Origin: Rhizobium sp. NZLR1
GTDB lineage: Bacteria > Pseudomonadota > Alphaproteobacteria > Rhizobiales > Rhizobiaceae
Assembly (NCBI RefSeq): GCF_017357385.1
Contig: NZ_CP071632.1
Location: forward strand, 253,501-317,500
Length of the DNA stretch: 64,000 nt
Direction of reading: 5' to 3'
Shown one piece after another: positions 26,321-35,840 of the stretch. The position numbers and the translations under genes were made by a program. Each line of letters starts with the position of its first letter. The stretch's first letter is position 1. Below the pieces are notes generated by a model. That model did no database searches, was not told the origin of the DNA, and saw nothing but the letters and a program-made list of their open reading frames with translations.

Positions 26321-26679
26321 CACGTATGAAGGTGGTAGAGCTTGCTGACGATTGTCCAGCGGCCTTCGATCTTCAGCAGCGAGAGATAATCGGTGAAGCG
26401 CATTCCGGCGAAATCGTCGGTAACCTTGACGCTCGCCGCATCGCCCTCGACATCGACGCTTTGGATATCCATGAACGGCTGCGTTCCGGGCGGGGCAGGC
26501 TCCTCCGCCAGGATTGCGGCGATGAACTCGTCCCGCGTCAGCCATTCGACGGCATTCTGATAATAGCCGATGATTGAGCTTTTCGGGTGAAAGGCCTTTT
26601 TCAAGGCTGCCTCATTGGCGAAGGCCATGCCTTCGACATAGAGATGAACCGTCTGTTCGACTGCTTGCCTGTCCGACAT
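26320..26679 (-). CDS. NTF2-like (lumazine-binding/SnoaL-type) protein
   Basis: A 119-residue single-domain protein with the cone-shaped NTF2 fold pattern: VEQTVHLYVEGMAFAN at the N-terminus, HPKSSIIGYYQ, and the C-terminal DYLSLLKIEGRWTIVSKLYH. The family contains small isomerases, ligand binders and many unknowns. The start at MSDRQA is chosen because the upstream frame lacks a ribosome site. Confidence 0.8.
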   Translation of the reverse strand: MSDRQAVEQTVHLYVEGMAFANEAALKKAFHPKSSIIGYYQNAVEWLTRDEFIAAILAEEPAPPGTQPFMDIQSVDVEGDAASVKVTDDFAGMRFTDYLSLLKIEGRWTIVSKLYHLHT

Positions 26680-26779
26680 GTTTTCATCCCGTTTGGTGGG
26701 ATGGCGGTAGATAGTTTCGCCAGCCGCCAAGGCAAGCCCGGCCGGTTGCATCAGGCCGGGCTTTGGTTTCAGTAAGGGT

Positions 26780-27775
<996 letters not shown>

Positions 27776-27887
27776 GCTACGCTCCTTTTGAGCTGAACCG
27801 CTTTTGGGGGTTTGTGCGGTACGAACAGACCATATTCCTGCCGTATCGCTCAGAAAATACATGCAATTTATAACGGGTTGTTCTATC

Positions 27888-27909
27888 TGTTCGATCAATG
27901 AATCGAACA
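27888..27909. promoter_or_regulatory. inverted repeat over the LysR start codon
   Basis: TGTTCGAT (27888-27895) and ATCGAACA (27902-27909) are exact inverted arms with a six-base centre that contains the ATG of the LysR gene. The position suggests autorepression by the regulator. Confidence 0.5.
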
Positions 27910-28785
27910 CAGCTCGCACAACTTGCCGTTCTCGCAGCCGTCTCCGAGCATCGCAGCTTCCGGGCCGCTGCCAAGGAACTCCTCGTTGCGCCCTCGGCCG
28001 TCAGCCATGCGATCTCGAGCCTCGAGGAGAGCCTGGGTGTCAGACTCTTGGCGCGCACCACCCGCAGCGTCGCGCCGACGGAAGAGGGCCGCCTGCTTCT
28101 CGAACGGCTTCGCCCGGCGCTCGAGGAGATCGGCATTGCTTTGGAGGCGGTCCGCGATACGCGTGCCAGGCCTGCCGGAAACCTGCGCATCACCGCGCCG
28201 CGCTTTGCCTCCGATCTCCTGCTCGCCCCGCGCCTCGGCGACTTTCTCAACCTCTATCCCGATATCACCCTGGAGATCGCCAATGAGGACGGCTTCACCG
28301 ATATCGTCAAGGAGGGGTTCGATGCCGGCATAAGGCTGGAGGAGAGCCTGGAAGCCGATATGATCGCGGTCAAGGTCTCGCCCGATCTGACGACGGTGAT
28401 TGCCGCTTCGCCCGATTATTTCAAGCGCTTTCCGAAGCCGCAGCATCCGCGCGATCTCGTCGGCCACCGCTGCATCAAGCGGCGCTTTACCAACGGCTCA
28501 ATCTATCGCTGGGAGTTTGAAAAAGATGGGCAGGAACTGGTCGTTTCCGTCGACGGGCCATTGATCGTCAGCGAGGACCGGCTGGCCCTGCTTGCGGCGC
28601 TGAACGGCGCTGGCCTTGCCTATCTGTTCGACATGCGGGTGGATGCCGAGCTGGCAAGCGGCAGCCTCGTGCGGGTACTGGAGGATTGGTGCGCGCCCTA
28701 TTCCGGGGCGTTTCTCTATTATCCCACCCGCCGGCAGATGCGGCCGGCACTGCGCGCCTTCATCGATTTCTTCAAATATGTTTAG
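27898..28785 (+). CDS. LysR-family transcriptional regulator
   Basis: A 295-residue regulator. The N-terminal helix-turn-helix is [36 protein letters not shown] (residues 4-39), and the effector-binding domain covers the C-terminal 200 residues. The group is close to those regulating oxidoreductases. Divergent from the aldo/keto reductase gene. Confidence 0.93.
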   Translation: MNRTQLAQLAVLAAVSEHRSFRAAAKELLVAPSAVSHAISSLEESLGVRLLARTTRSVAPTEEGRLLLERLRPALEEIGIALEAVRDTRARPAGNLRITAPRFASDLLLAPRLGDFLNLYPDITLEIANEDGFTDIVKEGFDAGIRLEESLEADMIAVKVSPDLTTVIAASPDYFKRFPKPQHPRDLVGHRCIKRRFTNGSIYRWEFEKDGQELVVSVDGPLIVSEDRLALLAALNGAGLAYLFDMRVDAELASGSLVRVLEDWCAPYSGAFLYYPTRRQMRPALRAFIDFFKYV

Positions 28786-28834
28786 GAAGATGCGGGCGAC
28801 CGGCAAGAGACCTGCCGCCCGTTCTGTTCATCCG

Positions 28835-29332
28835 TCAGGCAGCCTTTGCCTTCTGGTTCGCCGCCGTGGTGGCGAGCTGGGAAAGGGTCTTGTCGGTCGC
28901 CGTTTCCTCCTGCAGCGTCTGGTCGAGCAGGCGGACGGCATCCTTGAGGCCGAGTGTCGCCGCCCAGGTTTTCAGCGTGCCGTAACGGGCGATTTCATAA
29001 TGCTCGACGGCCTGGGCAGCAGAGATCAGACCGGCATCGAGGGCTGATGTGCCCTTGAATTCCTCCATGATTTCCTCGCCCTCGGCGATAATGCCCTGGA
29101 TCGCCTCGCAGGTCTTGCCCTGAGCGCGTTTGCCGATCAGTTCGAAAACCTGCTGCAGGCGCTCGACCTGGCCTTCGGTTTCCTCGCGATGCTTTTCGAA
29201 GCCCGCCTTCAGTTCGGAAGACTGGGCGGCGCGCGCCATCTTCGGCAGGGCGCGCAAGATCTGCCGTTCGGCAAAATAGATGTCCTTGAGCGTATCGTAG
29301 AAGAGATCTTCCAACGTCTTTTCCTTGGCCAT
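28835..29332 (-). CDS. DUF892 (YciE/YciF-like) ferritin-like protein
   Basis: A 165-residue four-helix protein. The N-terminus KTLEDLFYDTLKDIYFAERQ and the middle VEHYEIARYGTL are diagnostic of DUF892. Glu and His residues repeat as in di-iron carboxylate proteins. Family members are general stress proteins; the reaction is unknown. GGATCG-rich leader, single gene. Confidence 0.88.
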   Translation of the reverse strand: MAKEKTLEDLFYDTLKDIYFAERQILRALPKMARAAQSSELKAGFEKHREETEGQVERLQQVFELIGKRAQGKTCEAIQGIIAEGEEIMEEFKGTSALDAGLISAAQAVEHYEIARYGTLKTWAATLGLKDAVRLLDQTLQEETATDKTLSQLATTAANQKAKAA

Positions 29333-29479
29333 TTTCTCGATCCTTGTTCTGGGAAAGGCCGCGAACGCGGCGACACATTAAGAAGCGAGGATCGCGCAAA
29401 TTGTTCCCGGTCGATTTCGGGTGGACTGGAAATCTGCTCCGGGCGATCATTCCTGCTGTCGATGGAGAAAGATAAAGTC

Positions 29480-30097
29480 ATGCGTAAGCCGGGTTCGATG
29501 AAGGGTCTGGAGGATCTTGGCCGCGTACGGCTGTCGCAGAATTTTTTCTTCCGCGATTTCCTGCATTCTGAAATTGCCGATTTCTACCGCATTCCCAACA
29601 TCCCCGAGGATCCCGATCTGGCGATCGAGGTGGGCAGGAGGCTCTGCGAGGAATTGCTGGAGCCGCTGGAAGCAACCTTCGGGCGCCTGCATATCCGCTC
29701 CGGCTATCGTTCGCCCGCGGTAAACCGGTTCGGCAACGAGAACGATCTGAACTGCTCGACCAATGCTACCACCGCCGCGCATCACATCTGGGATATGCGG
29801 GACTTCGACGGCTGCATGGGTGCCGCGGTCTGCATTGCCGTGCCGTGGATGCTCGACCACTACAACAATGAAAGCGACTGGCAACGGCTCGCCTGGTGGA
29901 TCCACGACCACCTGCCTTATGCCTCACTTTGTTTCTTCCCGAAGCTCTGGGCCTTCAATATCCAATGGCACGAACGGCCGAAACGGGTGATTCAGAGTTA
30001 TATCAGCCCGCGCGGCATACTCACCAAACCGGGCATGGCGAACTGGGAGGGCGATCACGCCGCTTTCTACCAAGATTTTCCCAGACTCAAAAGCTGA
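29480..30097 (+). CDS. peptidase M15-like protein
   Basis: A 205-residue protein resembling D-Ala-D-Ala carboxypeptidase-like M15 domains: FGRLHIRSGYRSPAVNRF matches the metal/substrate region and HHIWDMRDF the downstream His/Asp. Catalytic activity is unproven. The start at 29480 follows GGAG; 29462 is an alternative. Its last 36 codons lie in the left copy of the 218-bp repeat that flanks the insertion, and it originally converged with the GNAT gene now at 35.9 kb. Confidence 0.6.
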   Translation: MRKPGSMKGLEDLGRVRLSQNFFFRDFLHSEIADFYRIPNIPEDPDLAIEVGRRLCEELLEPLEATFGRLHIRSGYRSPAVNRFGNENDLNCSTNATTAAHHIWDMRDFDGCMGAAVCIAVPWMLDHYNNESDWQRLAWWIHDHLPYASLCFFPKLWAFNIQWHERPKRVIQSYISPRGILTKPGMANWEGDHAAFYQDFPRLKS

Positions 30098-30207
30098 TGC
30101 GGTAGCGGATGTGGCCGTCGCTCTCAACATAGCTGTCGTAGAGCGCCCGGGCTGTCTTGTTCTGCTCGCTCGTATGCCAGTAGAGCCGCGCCCAGCCCTT
30201 GCCCTTG
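29990..30207. repeat. left copy of a 218-bp direct repeat flanking the 30.2-35.8 kb insert
   Basis: It matches 35841-36058 base for base apart from 12 substitutions (about 94.5 percent identity) and no gaps. It contains the 3' end of the M15-like gene and the last 40 codons of the GNAT gene on the other strand. It stops abruptly at 30207, where IS6-type transposase sequence begins. Confidence 0.9.
30087..30207 (-). pseudogene. 3' fragment of GNAT acetyltransferase gene
   Basis: Only the last 40 codons remain (from GWARLYWHTSEQ to the end), closely matching the intact gene at 35938-36381. The 5' part was lost at the insertion junction. Upstream it is joined in frame to transposase remnant sequence, so a 72-codon chimeric reading frame exists (30305 to 30087) but has no recognisable start signals. 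Confidence 0.85.
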
Positions 30208-30475
30208 ATGGAAACGACTATTTCGCCGAGATGCCACTTGTCGGCAAAACTTCCCACCGCCGCCGGATGGAGCGGGCATAGTCTCGGCGGAACTTGGCGG
30301 CCCACTCCGCGACAGTCTGGAACGAGACTTCAATGCCGCGCTCCGCCCGCAGATCTTCTACATGACGCAGGCTCAACGGAAAGCGGAAATGCAGCCAAAC
30401 CGCATGCGCTATAATCTCCGCGGGAAAACGATGACGCTTATACCTGGGTGTCGTAATAGGCGGGTTCGGGCTCAT
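30208..30475 (-). pseudogene. truncated, frameshifted IS6-family transposase
   Basis: The N-terminal part reads YKRHRFPAEIIAHAVWLHF then FPLSLRHVEDLRAERGIEVS, typical of IS6/IS26-like transposases. After RRRW the frame shifts by one base and continues as DKWHLGEIVVSI. The first catalytic Asp of the DDE triad, expected in WHLDE, is Gly here. The rest is missing at the junction. An inactive remnant marking the left edge of the insert. Confidence 0.85.
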
Positions 30476-30526
30476 GCCCTTGCCGATGTCGAGGGAACAA
30501 AAAAGTGATGGCGCCCTACGTGACTC

Positions 30527-31405
30527 TTATCGACGGCCGCGATGAAACGTTGTCCACCCGCCGCCGCAGCATTTCTTGAACTTTTCCCCGGAACCACAAG
30601 GACATGGATCATTTGTTCGGCGTTGCATTCTGCTGACCAAAGGCAGCAAGACGGTCGAGGGCAAGAGCGCCGCCGCAAAAACGGCCAGTTTAGAGGAGGT
30701 ACCAGGTACGACGAGGCGCCGCCCGGACCTGAAGCCGCGCCAGGCTCGTTCGGCCACATAGTCCGCGTCCAGCTTCGGGAGAACCTTGAAGAGCGTCGAC
30801 CGGCCAGCGCCGGATCGCTCCAGAAACTCTGTCGATACAGGTCCTGGAGCGACACATGTCACTGTCACGCCGGTGCCGCGCAACTCTTGATGAAGTGCTT
30901 CCGAAAAGGAGCGCACGAAGCCTTTGCTGGCGTAATACAACGCCATATTCGGCCCAGGAAGGAAGCTTGCCACTGAGCCAAGATTGATTACGCCGCCGCG
31001 CCGCCGCGCCGCCATTTCCGGCAAGAAGCGAAGGGTCAGATCGCTTAATGCGCGTATGTTGACATCGATAATTCCGAGTTGGTCGTCGATAGGCAATAAG
31101 GTCGCGGCGCCGCGCAAGCCATAACCGGCGCTATTGACGAGGACATCGCAGAACAAGGCATTTATCGACAGGAAATTTTGCAGACGCGTCGATGTATCTG
31201 TGGCCAAGAGATCCATTTCCAGCACGAAAGCCTCGCCCCCCGCCTCCCGCACGTCTGCCGCCGCCGATATGAGGCCCTCAATCGAACGCGCAACAAGAAC
31301 AATTGCGGCACGCTCGCGTGCGGCAACTTTGGCGATGGCCCGCCCGATGCCGCGCGATGCACCGACAACAACGATGGCTGGACGGAGCACGATTTGTAGG
31401 CTCAT
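30527..31405 (-). CDS. short-chain dehydrogenase with C-terminal SEC-C zinc motif
   Basis: A 292-residue protein. The N-terminal SDR domain has the cofactor loop VGASRGIGRAIA, NSAGYG, the catalytic Ser in LGSVASFLPG and Tyr/Lys in YYASKGF. A hydrophobic stretch near residues 245-258 leads to CPCGSGEKFKKCC (about 268-280), a perfect CxC-x8-CC SEC-C zinc motif as found in SecA and others. SDR plus SEC-C is an uncommon combination. Last gene of a coupled three-gene operon; starts by ATGA overlap with the gene before. Confidence 0.8.
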   Translation of the reverse strand: MSLQIVLRPAIVVVGASRGIGRAIAKVAARERAAIVLVARSIEGLISAAADVREAGGEAFVLEMDLLATDTSTRLQNFLSINALFCDVLVNSAGYGLRGAATLLPIDDQLGIIDVNIRALSDLTLRFLPEMAARRRGGVINLGSVASFLPGPNMALYYASKGFVRSFSEALHQELRGTGVTVTCVAPGPVSTEFLERSGAGRSTLFKVLPKLDADYVAERAWRGFRSGRRLVVPGTSSKLAVFAAALLPSTVLLPLVSRMQRRTNDPCPCGSGEKFKKCCGGGWTTFHRGRR

Positions 31406-32187
31406 GTCGCGGTTCTCAATGCTGTCGTGCCAGGGGTGGCTCCTGTCTGAGCGAGACCCTTCAATTCCCCCGTGACTTCGCCATTCAGTATGTTTTCCAA
31501 CCGATCCAGCGCTCGTGCAACATTTGCACCGTCCATGACCCTGTGGTCGTAATGGATGCGCACGGTTACAGTCCCATCATCGTCTATTGGGCCGTAGTTG
31601 AGAAGCGTGGTTAGCGGCGTAAGGGGGTTGAGGGATTCTGCCCCGAGGCCAGAGTAGACGGAGAATTGGAAAGTGCCAAAAAAACGCGGCCGCTGCCGAC
31701 CGAGATTCAGTCCAAGCCACATCACAAGCCACCTGATGGGGCCGGGAAGGTGTGCAAACTTCAATATGCGCCGGAATTCCTTGACCTCCATGACAGGGCG
31801 GGACCTTGCCGCCTCGATCAAGGTCTGAAGCTCAGTGATGGATCTCTTCTCGGGAGCCCTGATCAGGCTCAGTAGAACGATCCGCTCGCCTTCATGTTCA
31901 CGTTCGTGGGCAATGGACGCCACATTTCCTGAATATTCATAAAGTCGCGGTGTCGGAAACTTGACATAAGCGCGGCGCAGGTCCGGCAATTCCTGTGCGA
32001 GAAGTGCATATGCCTTTAAGAAGAGAACGGTCCATGACGGCCTGACTGGCTGTGCTGTTCTGGCCGCCAGGAGCGCGCTGATATTCATCTTCCGCTGCAC
32101 CGTGACGCGCGGCACACCGATCGAGAATTTCATCAGATCGCCGACAAGGCGTCGCGATGCGGAGAGTTTAATGGCTCGACCTCGCAT
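31402..32187 (-). CDS. E2-like acyltransferase (2-oxo acid dehydrogenase catalytic-domain fold, no lipoyl domain)
   Basis: A 261-residue protein whose C-terminus, VRIHYDHRVMDGANVARAL, is the catalytic DHRxxDG motif of dihydrolipoamide acyltransferases and chloramphenicol acetyltransferases. The N-terminal half (LMKFSIGVPRVTVQRKMNIS) matches the start of the E2 catalytic domain. No lipoyl or E3-binding domain is present, so it is not part of a pyruvate dehydrogenase complex; a free CoA-dependent acyl transfer is inferred. It lies between an ICMT-like methyltransferase and an SDR. Confidence 0.7.
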   Translation of the reverse strand: MRGRAIKLSASRRLVGDLMKFSIGVPRVTVQRKMNISALLAARTAQPVRPSWTVLFLKAYALLAQELPDLRRAYVKFPTPRLYEYSGNVASIAHEREHEGERIVLLSLIRAPEKRSITELQTLIEAARSRPVMEVKEFRRILKFAHLPGPIRWLVMWLGLNLGRQRPRFFGTFQFSVYSGLGAESLNPLTPLTTLLNYGPIDDDGTVTVRIHYDHRVMDGANVARALDRLENILNGEVTGELKGLAQTGATPGTTALRTAT

Positions 32188-32197
32188 GGGGCCACCT

Positions 32198-32791
32198 CTA
32201 GTAGAGATAAGGAATAATTCGTTTTGTCTTGTCCATGTAGGCTTGATACTCGGGACCGAAAACGTCCAGCATCATACGCTCCTCTTTGTCTACTCTGAGG
32301 AAAAAGAGGATCCCGGCGCCGAGCAGCCCCGCTAGTCCCGCCACCCAGTTCGACAGGAGGAAGGCTTGGCCAAGTCCCATGAGCAGAAATGATGTGTACA
32401 TCGGATGGCGGACAAGGGCATAGGGTCCTTGAGAGATGAGTTTGTGCTTTTCGCGGATCTCCAGCGTTATCGACCAATTCTTGCCGAGGGCCTTGTGGGT
32501 CCTACGGAAAACCCACATCGCACAGACGAGAAGTATCGCACCAAGTGCCACGGCCCACAGATGGGGCGGGTAGTCGGCAGCGAGGGGAAATCCGGTTGCA
32601 ACATAGATCGCTGGTATGATGGAGAGGCCAAGAAGGCCAGCGGCAAGTCCTACTGCCTCCGAAGGCGTGCGGCGGTCGCTAACAACCTGCAAGCGCTTGG
32701 CGCGGCGCGCATGAGGACGGCGAATGATCGCCCAGACGACGACCCCGAGGACCCAGATGACCTTACCTGCAGTAGCGATCGATAGGTACAA
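32198..32791 (-). CDS. isoprenylcysteine carboxyl methyltransferase (ICMT)-like membrane methyltransferase
   Basis: A 197-residue membrane protein with four to five hydrophobic segments. The C-terminal SAM-binding signature of the ICMT/PEMT class is present: GPYALVRHPMYTSFLL, then EERMMLDVFGPEYQAYMDKTKRIIP. Bacterial members methylate lipids, alkylresorcinols or unknown acids. First gene of the operon leading to the acyltransferase and SDR genes, ten bases upstream. Substrate unknown. Confidence 0.82.
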   Translation of the reverse strand: MYLSIATAGKVIWVLGVVVWAIIRRPHARRAKRLQVVSDRRTPSEAVGLAAGLLGLSIIPAIYVATGFPLAADYPPHLWAVALGAILLVCAMWVFRRTHKALGKNWSITLEIREKHKLISQGPYALVRHPMYTSFLLMGLGQAFLLSNWVAGLAGLLGAGILFFLRVDKEERMMLDVFGPEYQAYMDKTKRIIPYLY

Positions 32792-32871
32792 ATCAGGTCA
32801 CCAAAGCCTTTCCGCACTGGCCGGCGTTTGCCGGTTTACCAACGTACATTCATGAGTCGACCTACCTTAGA

Positions 32872-32973
32872 GCATGTCTCGCAAAAGTGTGCCGCGGTTT
32901 TGCGATAAAGACATGGTAAAAACAAAGACCTAAAGCGTGACAAGCGACTCTGAAAGATCGCGACACGCTTTAG
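32872..32973. repeat. RIME-like palindromic element (type 1)
   Basis: Two imperfect palindromes in tandem: GCATGTCTC...AGACATG and CTAAAGCGTGACAAG...CGACACGCTTTAG. Same architecture as 35667-35770. Rhizobial intergenic mosaic elements of this kind are about 100 bp and non-coding. Confidence 0.65.
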
Positions 32974-32998
32974 CTTCTTGGTCAAATCCAATATGCCC

Positions 32999-33580
32999 TC
33001 AACCGGTATTCATCTCGCGAAGCTTCGTAATGAATTGTTGCGGCCTCAGCCAAATGCCGGGCGCCTTGTATCCCATGTGACGTGCAATGTCCGCCACGAA
33101 TGCATTGCAGTTGTAGACCGTTGCTTCCCAGAGACGGGAACTTGCCTGTTGTTTGCGGATGAAGCGAACAGTGTCTTCGTACTCGCCGTCCGATAGCATG
33201 ACTCTCCAGCTTGCCGACCGGTACGCCTCTTCCAGATCACCGTCGGTCGCTCCGGTTGTTGCTGAAACCGGCACGAAATGGCCCAAGACGTAGGCTCCGG
33301 GATCGGTCGAGGCCGGGGCGAGGCCGGCGACCTGCGGATCAACCATGTTTCCGTTCTTGTCCGTGCGCCCAAAGACAACATAGGTGTGTCCATAGCTGAG
33401 CGCATATCGCGAACGGAACTCGAGGAAATACCGATTTGAATTTTCGTTGGCCGAGATGGTTGTTCGGCCATTGGCATCGGACGTGAAACGCGGCTGCTGG
33501 GCTTTGTCTTTGGTCTGGCATGACACGACGGCAATCGCCATCAGGATTACAAGCGGCAGACAACCTCTTGCAAGCGTCAT
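32999..33580 (-). CDS. predicted lipoprotein, possible permuted papain-like fold
   Basis: A 193-residue protein of no named family. A lipoprotein-type signal (LPLVILMAIAVVSC) would place Cys at the membrane after cleavage. A conserved-looking His in YGHTYVVFGR precedes a Cys in ATVYNCNAFVADIARHMG, the His-before-Cys order of circularly permuted NlpC/P60-like hydrolases. That assignment is inference. Start at MTLARG, with GAGGAG upstream. Within the insert. Confidence 0.6.
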   Translation of the reverse strand: MTLARGCLPLVILMAIAVVSCQTKDKAQQPRFTSDANGRTTISANENSNRYFLEFRSRYALSYGHTYVVFGRTDKNGNMVDPQVAGLAPASTDPGAYVLGHFVPVSATTGATDGDLEEAYRSASWRVMLSDGEYEDTVRFIRKQQASSRLWEATVYNCNAFVADIARHMGYKAPGIWLRPQQFITKLREMNTG

Positions 33581-33721
33581 CAATGCACTCCTCTCACCTG
33601 CCTCGGTTCGCACGGGGGGTGAATGCTCATATGAACGCGGCTCCGGGGATAGCCCGGTGCTGGCGACTTAAGTTGTGAGGAGGACCGAACTCGACCCTCG
33701 TCACAAATCGAGGGATGGTCG

Positions 33722-33844
33722 CTACTTATATACTTGAGCAGCAGCCGGTGGCGGTGCCTTGCCTTTTCCTTTGCCAATCATTCCGCAGGCGGTGAGATTG
33801 GCAACAGCAAGCACAGAGATGATCACGATTAGAATTCTGCTCAT
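33722..33844 (-). CDS. small 40-residue lipoprotein
   Basis: The short frame reads MSRILIVIISVLAVANL then TAC at the lipobox (LTAC), followed by GMIGKGKGKAPPPAAAQVYK. AAGGAGAGG stands before the ATG. The form is that of tiny entericidin-like envelope lipoproteins; after processing only about 21 residues remain. No function assigned. Confidence 0.65.
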   Translation of the reverse strand: MSRILIVIISVLAVANLTACGMIGKGKGKAPPPAAAQVYK

Positions 33845-34024
33845 CAAGAAGTCCTCTCCTTAGAATCGGCATCACTTATCGTAGGCAACGTCGATAATAG
33901 TAGCGTCAACTTACGTAAAGGCTAGTGCAGAAAGAACACAATCTGAGCGCATCCTAGGCTTTTGCTGCCTGCGCAGCGGGAAAATGGGTCGGCTGCCTGC
34001 CGATTCGAGCGAGGAATGCCGCCG

Positions 34025-34621
34025 CTAGATCACTAGGACTCTGGTTCCCACATGGGTGCGCCCATAGAGATCCACAATGTTGGGGTTGGTGAGTCGGACG
34101 CATCCGTTCGACACTGCCTGACCAATCGACCACGGCGCGTTCGTTCCATGTAGACGAAACAGGGTGTCTTTTCCGTCCTGATAGAGATAGAGGGCGGCCG
34201 CACCTAACGGATTTCCTGGTCCGCCTGGGACGCCTTCAGCGTATTGGCCGAGGCGCGGCTTACGCGCGATCATGTCGGCGGTCGGTGTCCACGACGGCCA
34301 TTCTGCCTTGCGACCTACCGTGGCTTGGCCCTTGAAACTCAATCCTTCCTGTCCAACCGCGACGCCGTAGCGTGTTGCCTGACCTCCCGCCTCGACGAAA
34401 TAGAGATATCGGCTGGCGGTATCGACGACGATGGTGCCGGGCGGCTCATCACCACTATAGCTCACTGTTTGCCGCCGGTAGCGGGTATCACGATCCGGGT
34501 TCCGCCCAAGGGCGTAATACCCAAATGGCGGCCCGTCCTCGGTAGTACATCCGGACATTATCAGAGCCAGACTTCCCAGAAGAATTCCCCGGCGCGTAAC
34601 GTGACTTTCGTCCATTTTCAT
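34025..34621 (-). CDS. L,D-transpeptidase (ErfK/YbiS/YnhG family)
   Basis: A 198-residue peptidoglycan cross-linking or lipoprotein-anchoring enzyme. The catalytic YkuD motif is complete: HGTNAPWSIGQAVSNGCVRL, with His and nucleophile Cys. The N-terminus has twin arginines (VTRRGILLGSLAL) and a lipobox-like MSGC, suggesting an exported lipoprotein. It lies in the insert; the roughly 290 bases upstream hold nothing I can name. Confidence 0.9.
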   Translation of the reverse strand: MKMDESHVTRRGILLGSLALIMSGCTTEDGPPFGYYALGRNPDRDTRYRRQTVSYSGDEPPGTIVVDTASRYLYFVEAGGQATRYGVAVGQEGLSFKGQATVGRKAEWPSWTPTADMIARKPRLGQYAEGVPGGPGNPLGAAALYLYQDGKDTLFRLHGTNAPWSIGQAVSNGCVRLTNPNIVDLYGRTHVGTRVLVI

Positions 34622-34913
34622 CTGCCAACGCGATTGATCAGCCCACCCTTGTATTTAACATCGCCGCGCTTTTTGGCAAACGCTCTTGCATCAGTGCTTA
34701 TAGAGCAACGGAAAACGGGGAACTCGCATGCTATGATATCCGTCAAATGCCGGGCATTTTCCTGCGGAGTTTTGGGGTCGACGCAGGCAGAGTCGTTGTG
34801 GTCCACCGATCGGCACCTTCAATGAGTGGTTGTTAGATGAGGATTTGTTTAAAATTCTTGCATGCACGACCCGCCTCTGTTCGATTAGGATCGAGTAAAA
34901 CTGGGGGGCGGGA

Positions 34914-35666
34914 ATGGAGCTTGGCTTCGACGGAAAAGTTGCGATTGTGACAGGTGGGGGGTCGGGGATTGGCGCTGCGATTTCGCGACAACTTGCTCTT
35001 GAGGGGGCAGAGGTCATCGTCGCGGATATTGATGCCGATAGTGCCGACCGCGTTGCTACTGATATACGGACGCAGGGAGGGAAGGCTGTCGATTTCGCCG
35101 TCGATGTCACCATCGCCGATGCGGTCGAGCGGTTGGTTGAGTTTGCCGTCCAGAAATGTGGTGGCCTCCACCTAGCGGTGAACAATGCAGGGCTGACTGG
35201 CGTCCGGACCGCTACCGCGGATTACCCGCTCGACCAATGGCGCAAGTTGATGAGCGTCAATCTGGACGGTACATTCTATTGCATGAAATATGAGATTGCC
35301 GCCATGCTGCAAGCCGGCGTAGGCGGGGCCATCGTAAACATGTCCTCCATTCTCGGTTCCGTTGCATTGCCACTGGCATCGGCCTATACCGCGGCTAAGC
35401 ACGGGGTCATCGGCCTCACGAAGGCCGCTGCGATCGAGTACGCGCGTATGGGTATTCGGATCAATGCAGTTGCCCCCGGCTGGATCGAAACGCCGATTCT
35501 GTGTGAGCCTGTGACAAGCACTCGGAGATTGAACTCGTTGCAGCCAATGGGCCGGCGTGGATCGCCCGATGAAGTGGCGGCTCTCGTATGTTTTCTCCTT
35601 TCGGAACAGGCAAGCTTCATTACTGGAAGCTGTCATATGGTCGACGGGGCCTACACCGCTCACTAA
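34914..35666 (+). CDS. SDR-family NAD(P)-dependent oxidoreductase
   Basis: A 250-residue classical SDR. Cofactor loop TGGGSGIGAAIS (TGxxxGIG), NNAGLTG, catalytic Ser in NMSSILGSVALP and Tyr/Lys in YTAAKHGVIGLTKAAAIEYA. The C-terminus DEVAALVCFLLSEQASFITG is standard. Start at GGGGGGCGGGAATG. It is the only plus-strand gene in the insert. Substrate unknown. Confidence 0.9.
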   Translation: MELGFDGKVAIVTGGGSGIGAAISRQLALEGAEVIVADIDADSADRVATDIRTQGGKAVDFAVDVTIADAVERLVEFAVQKCGGLHLAVNNAGLTGVRTATADYPLDQWRKLMSVNLDGTFYCMKYEIAAMLQAGVGGAIVNMSSILGSVALPLASAYTAAKHGVIGLTKAAAIEYARMGIRINAVAPGWIETPILCEPVTSTRRLNSLQPMGRRGSPDEVAALVCFLLSEQASFITGSCHMVDGAYTAH

Positions 35667-35770
35667 TGCATGTCGCCGGGAAGTGTGCAGCGGTTCCCGG
35701 AAAACGACATGCATAAAAACAAAGAGCTAAAGCGCGTCGAATGAATCAAGTTACATGCGACGCGCTTTAG
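35667..35770. repeat. RIME-like palindromic element (type 1)
   Basis: Begins right after the SDR stop codon. Two palindromes: GCATGTCGCC...CGACATGC and CTAAAGCGCGTCG...CGACGCGCTTTAG. It is the closest relative in the window of 32872-32973. Confidence 0.75.
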
Positions 35771-35779
35771 CCACCGAGG

Positions 35780-35840
35780 GGTAGCGTCGCCGCATGAAGC
35801 GGGCCCATCGTGGGCATCCTTTACCCAAGGCGACGCTACC
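35780..35840. repeat. 61-bp element with perfect 12-bp terminal inverted repeats
   Basis: GGTAGCGTCGCC (35780-35791) and its exact reverse complement (35829-35840) bound a 37-base core. The right arm touches the first base of the right copy of the 218-bp repeat. It may be an insertion-sequence end pair, a miniature element or a recombination site; I do not recognise the family. Confidence 0.6.
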
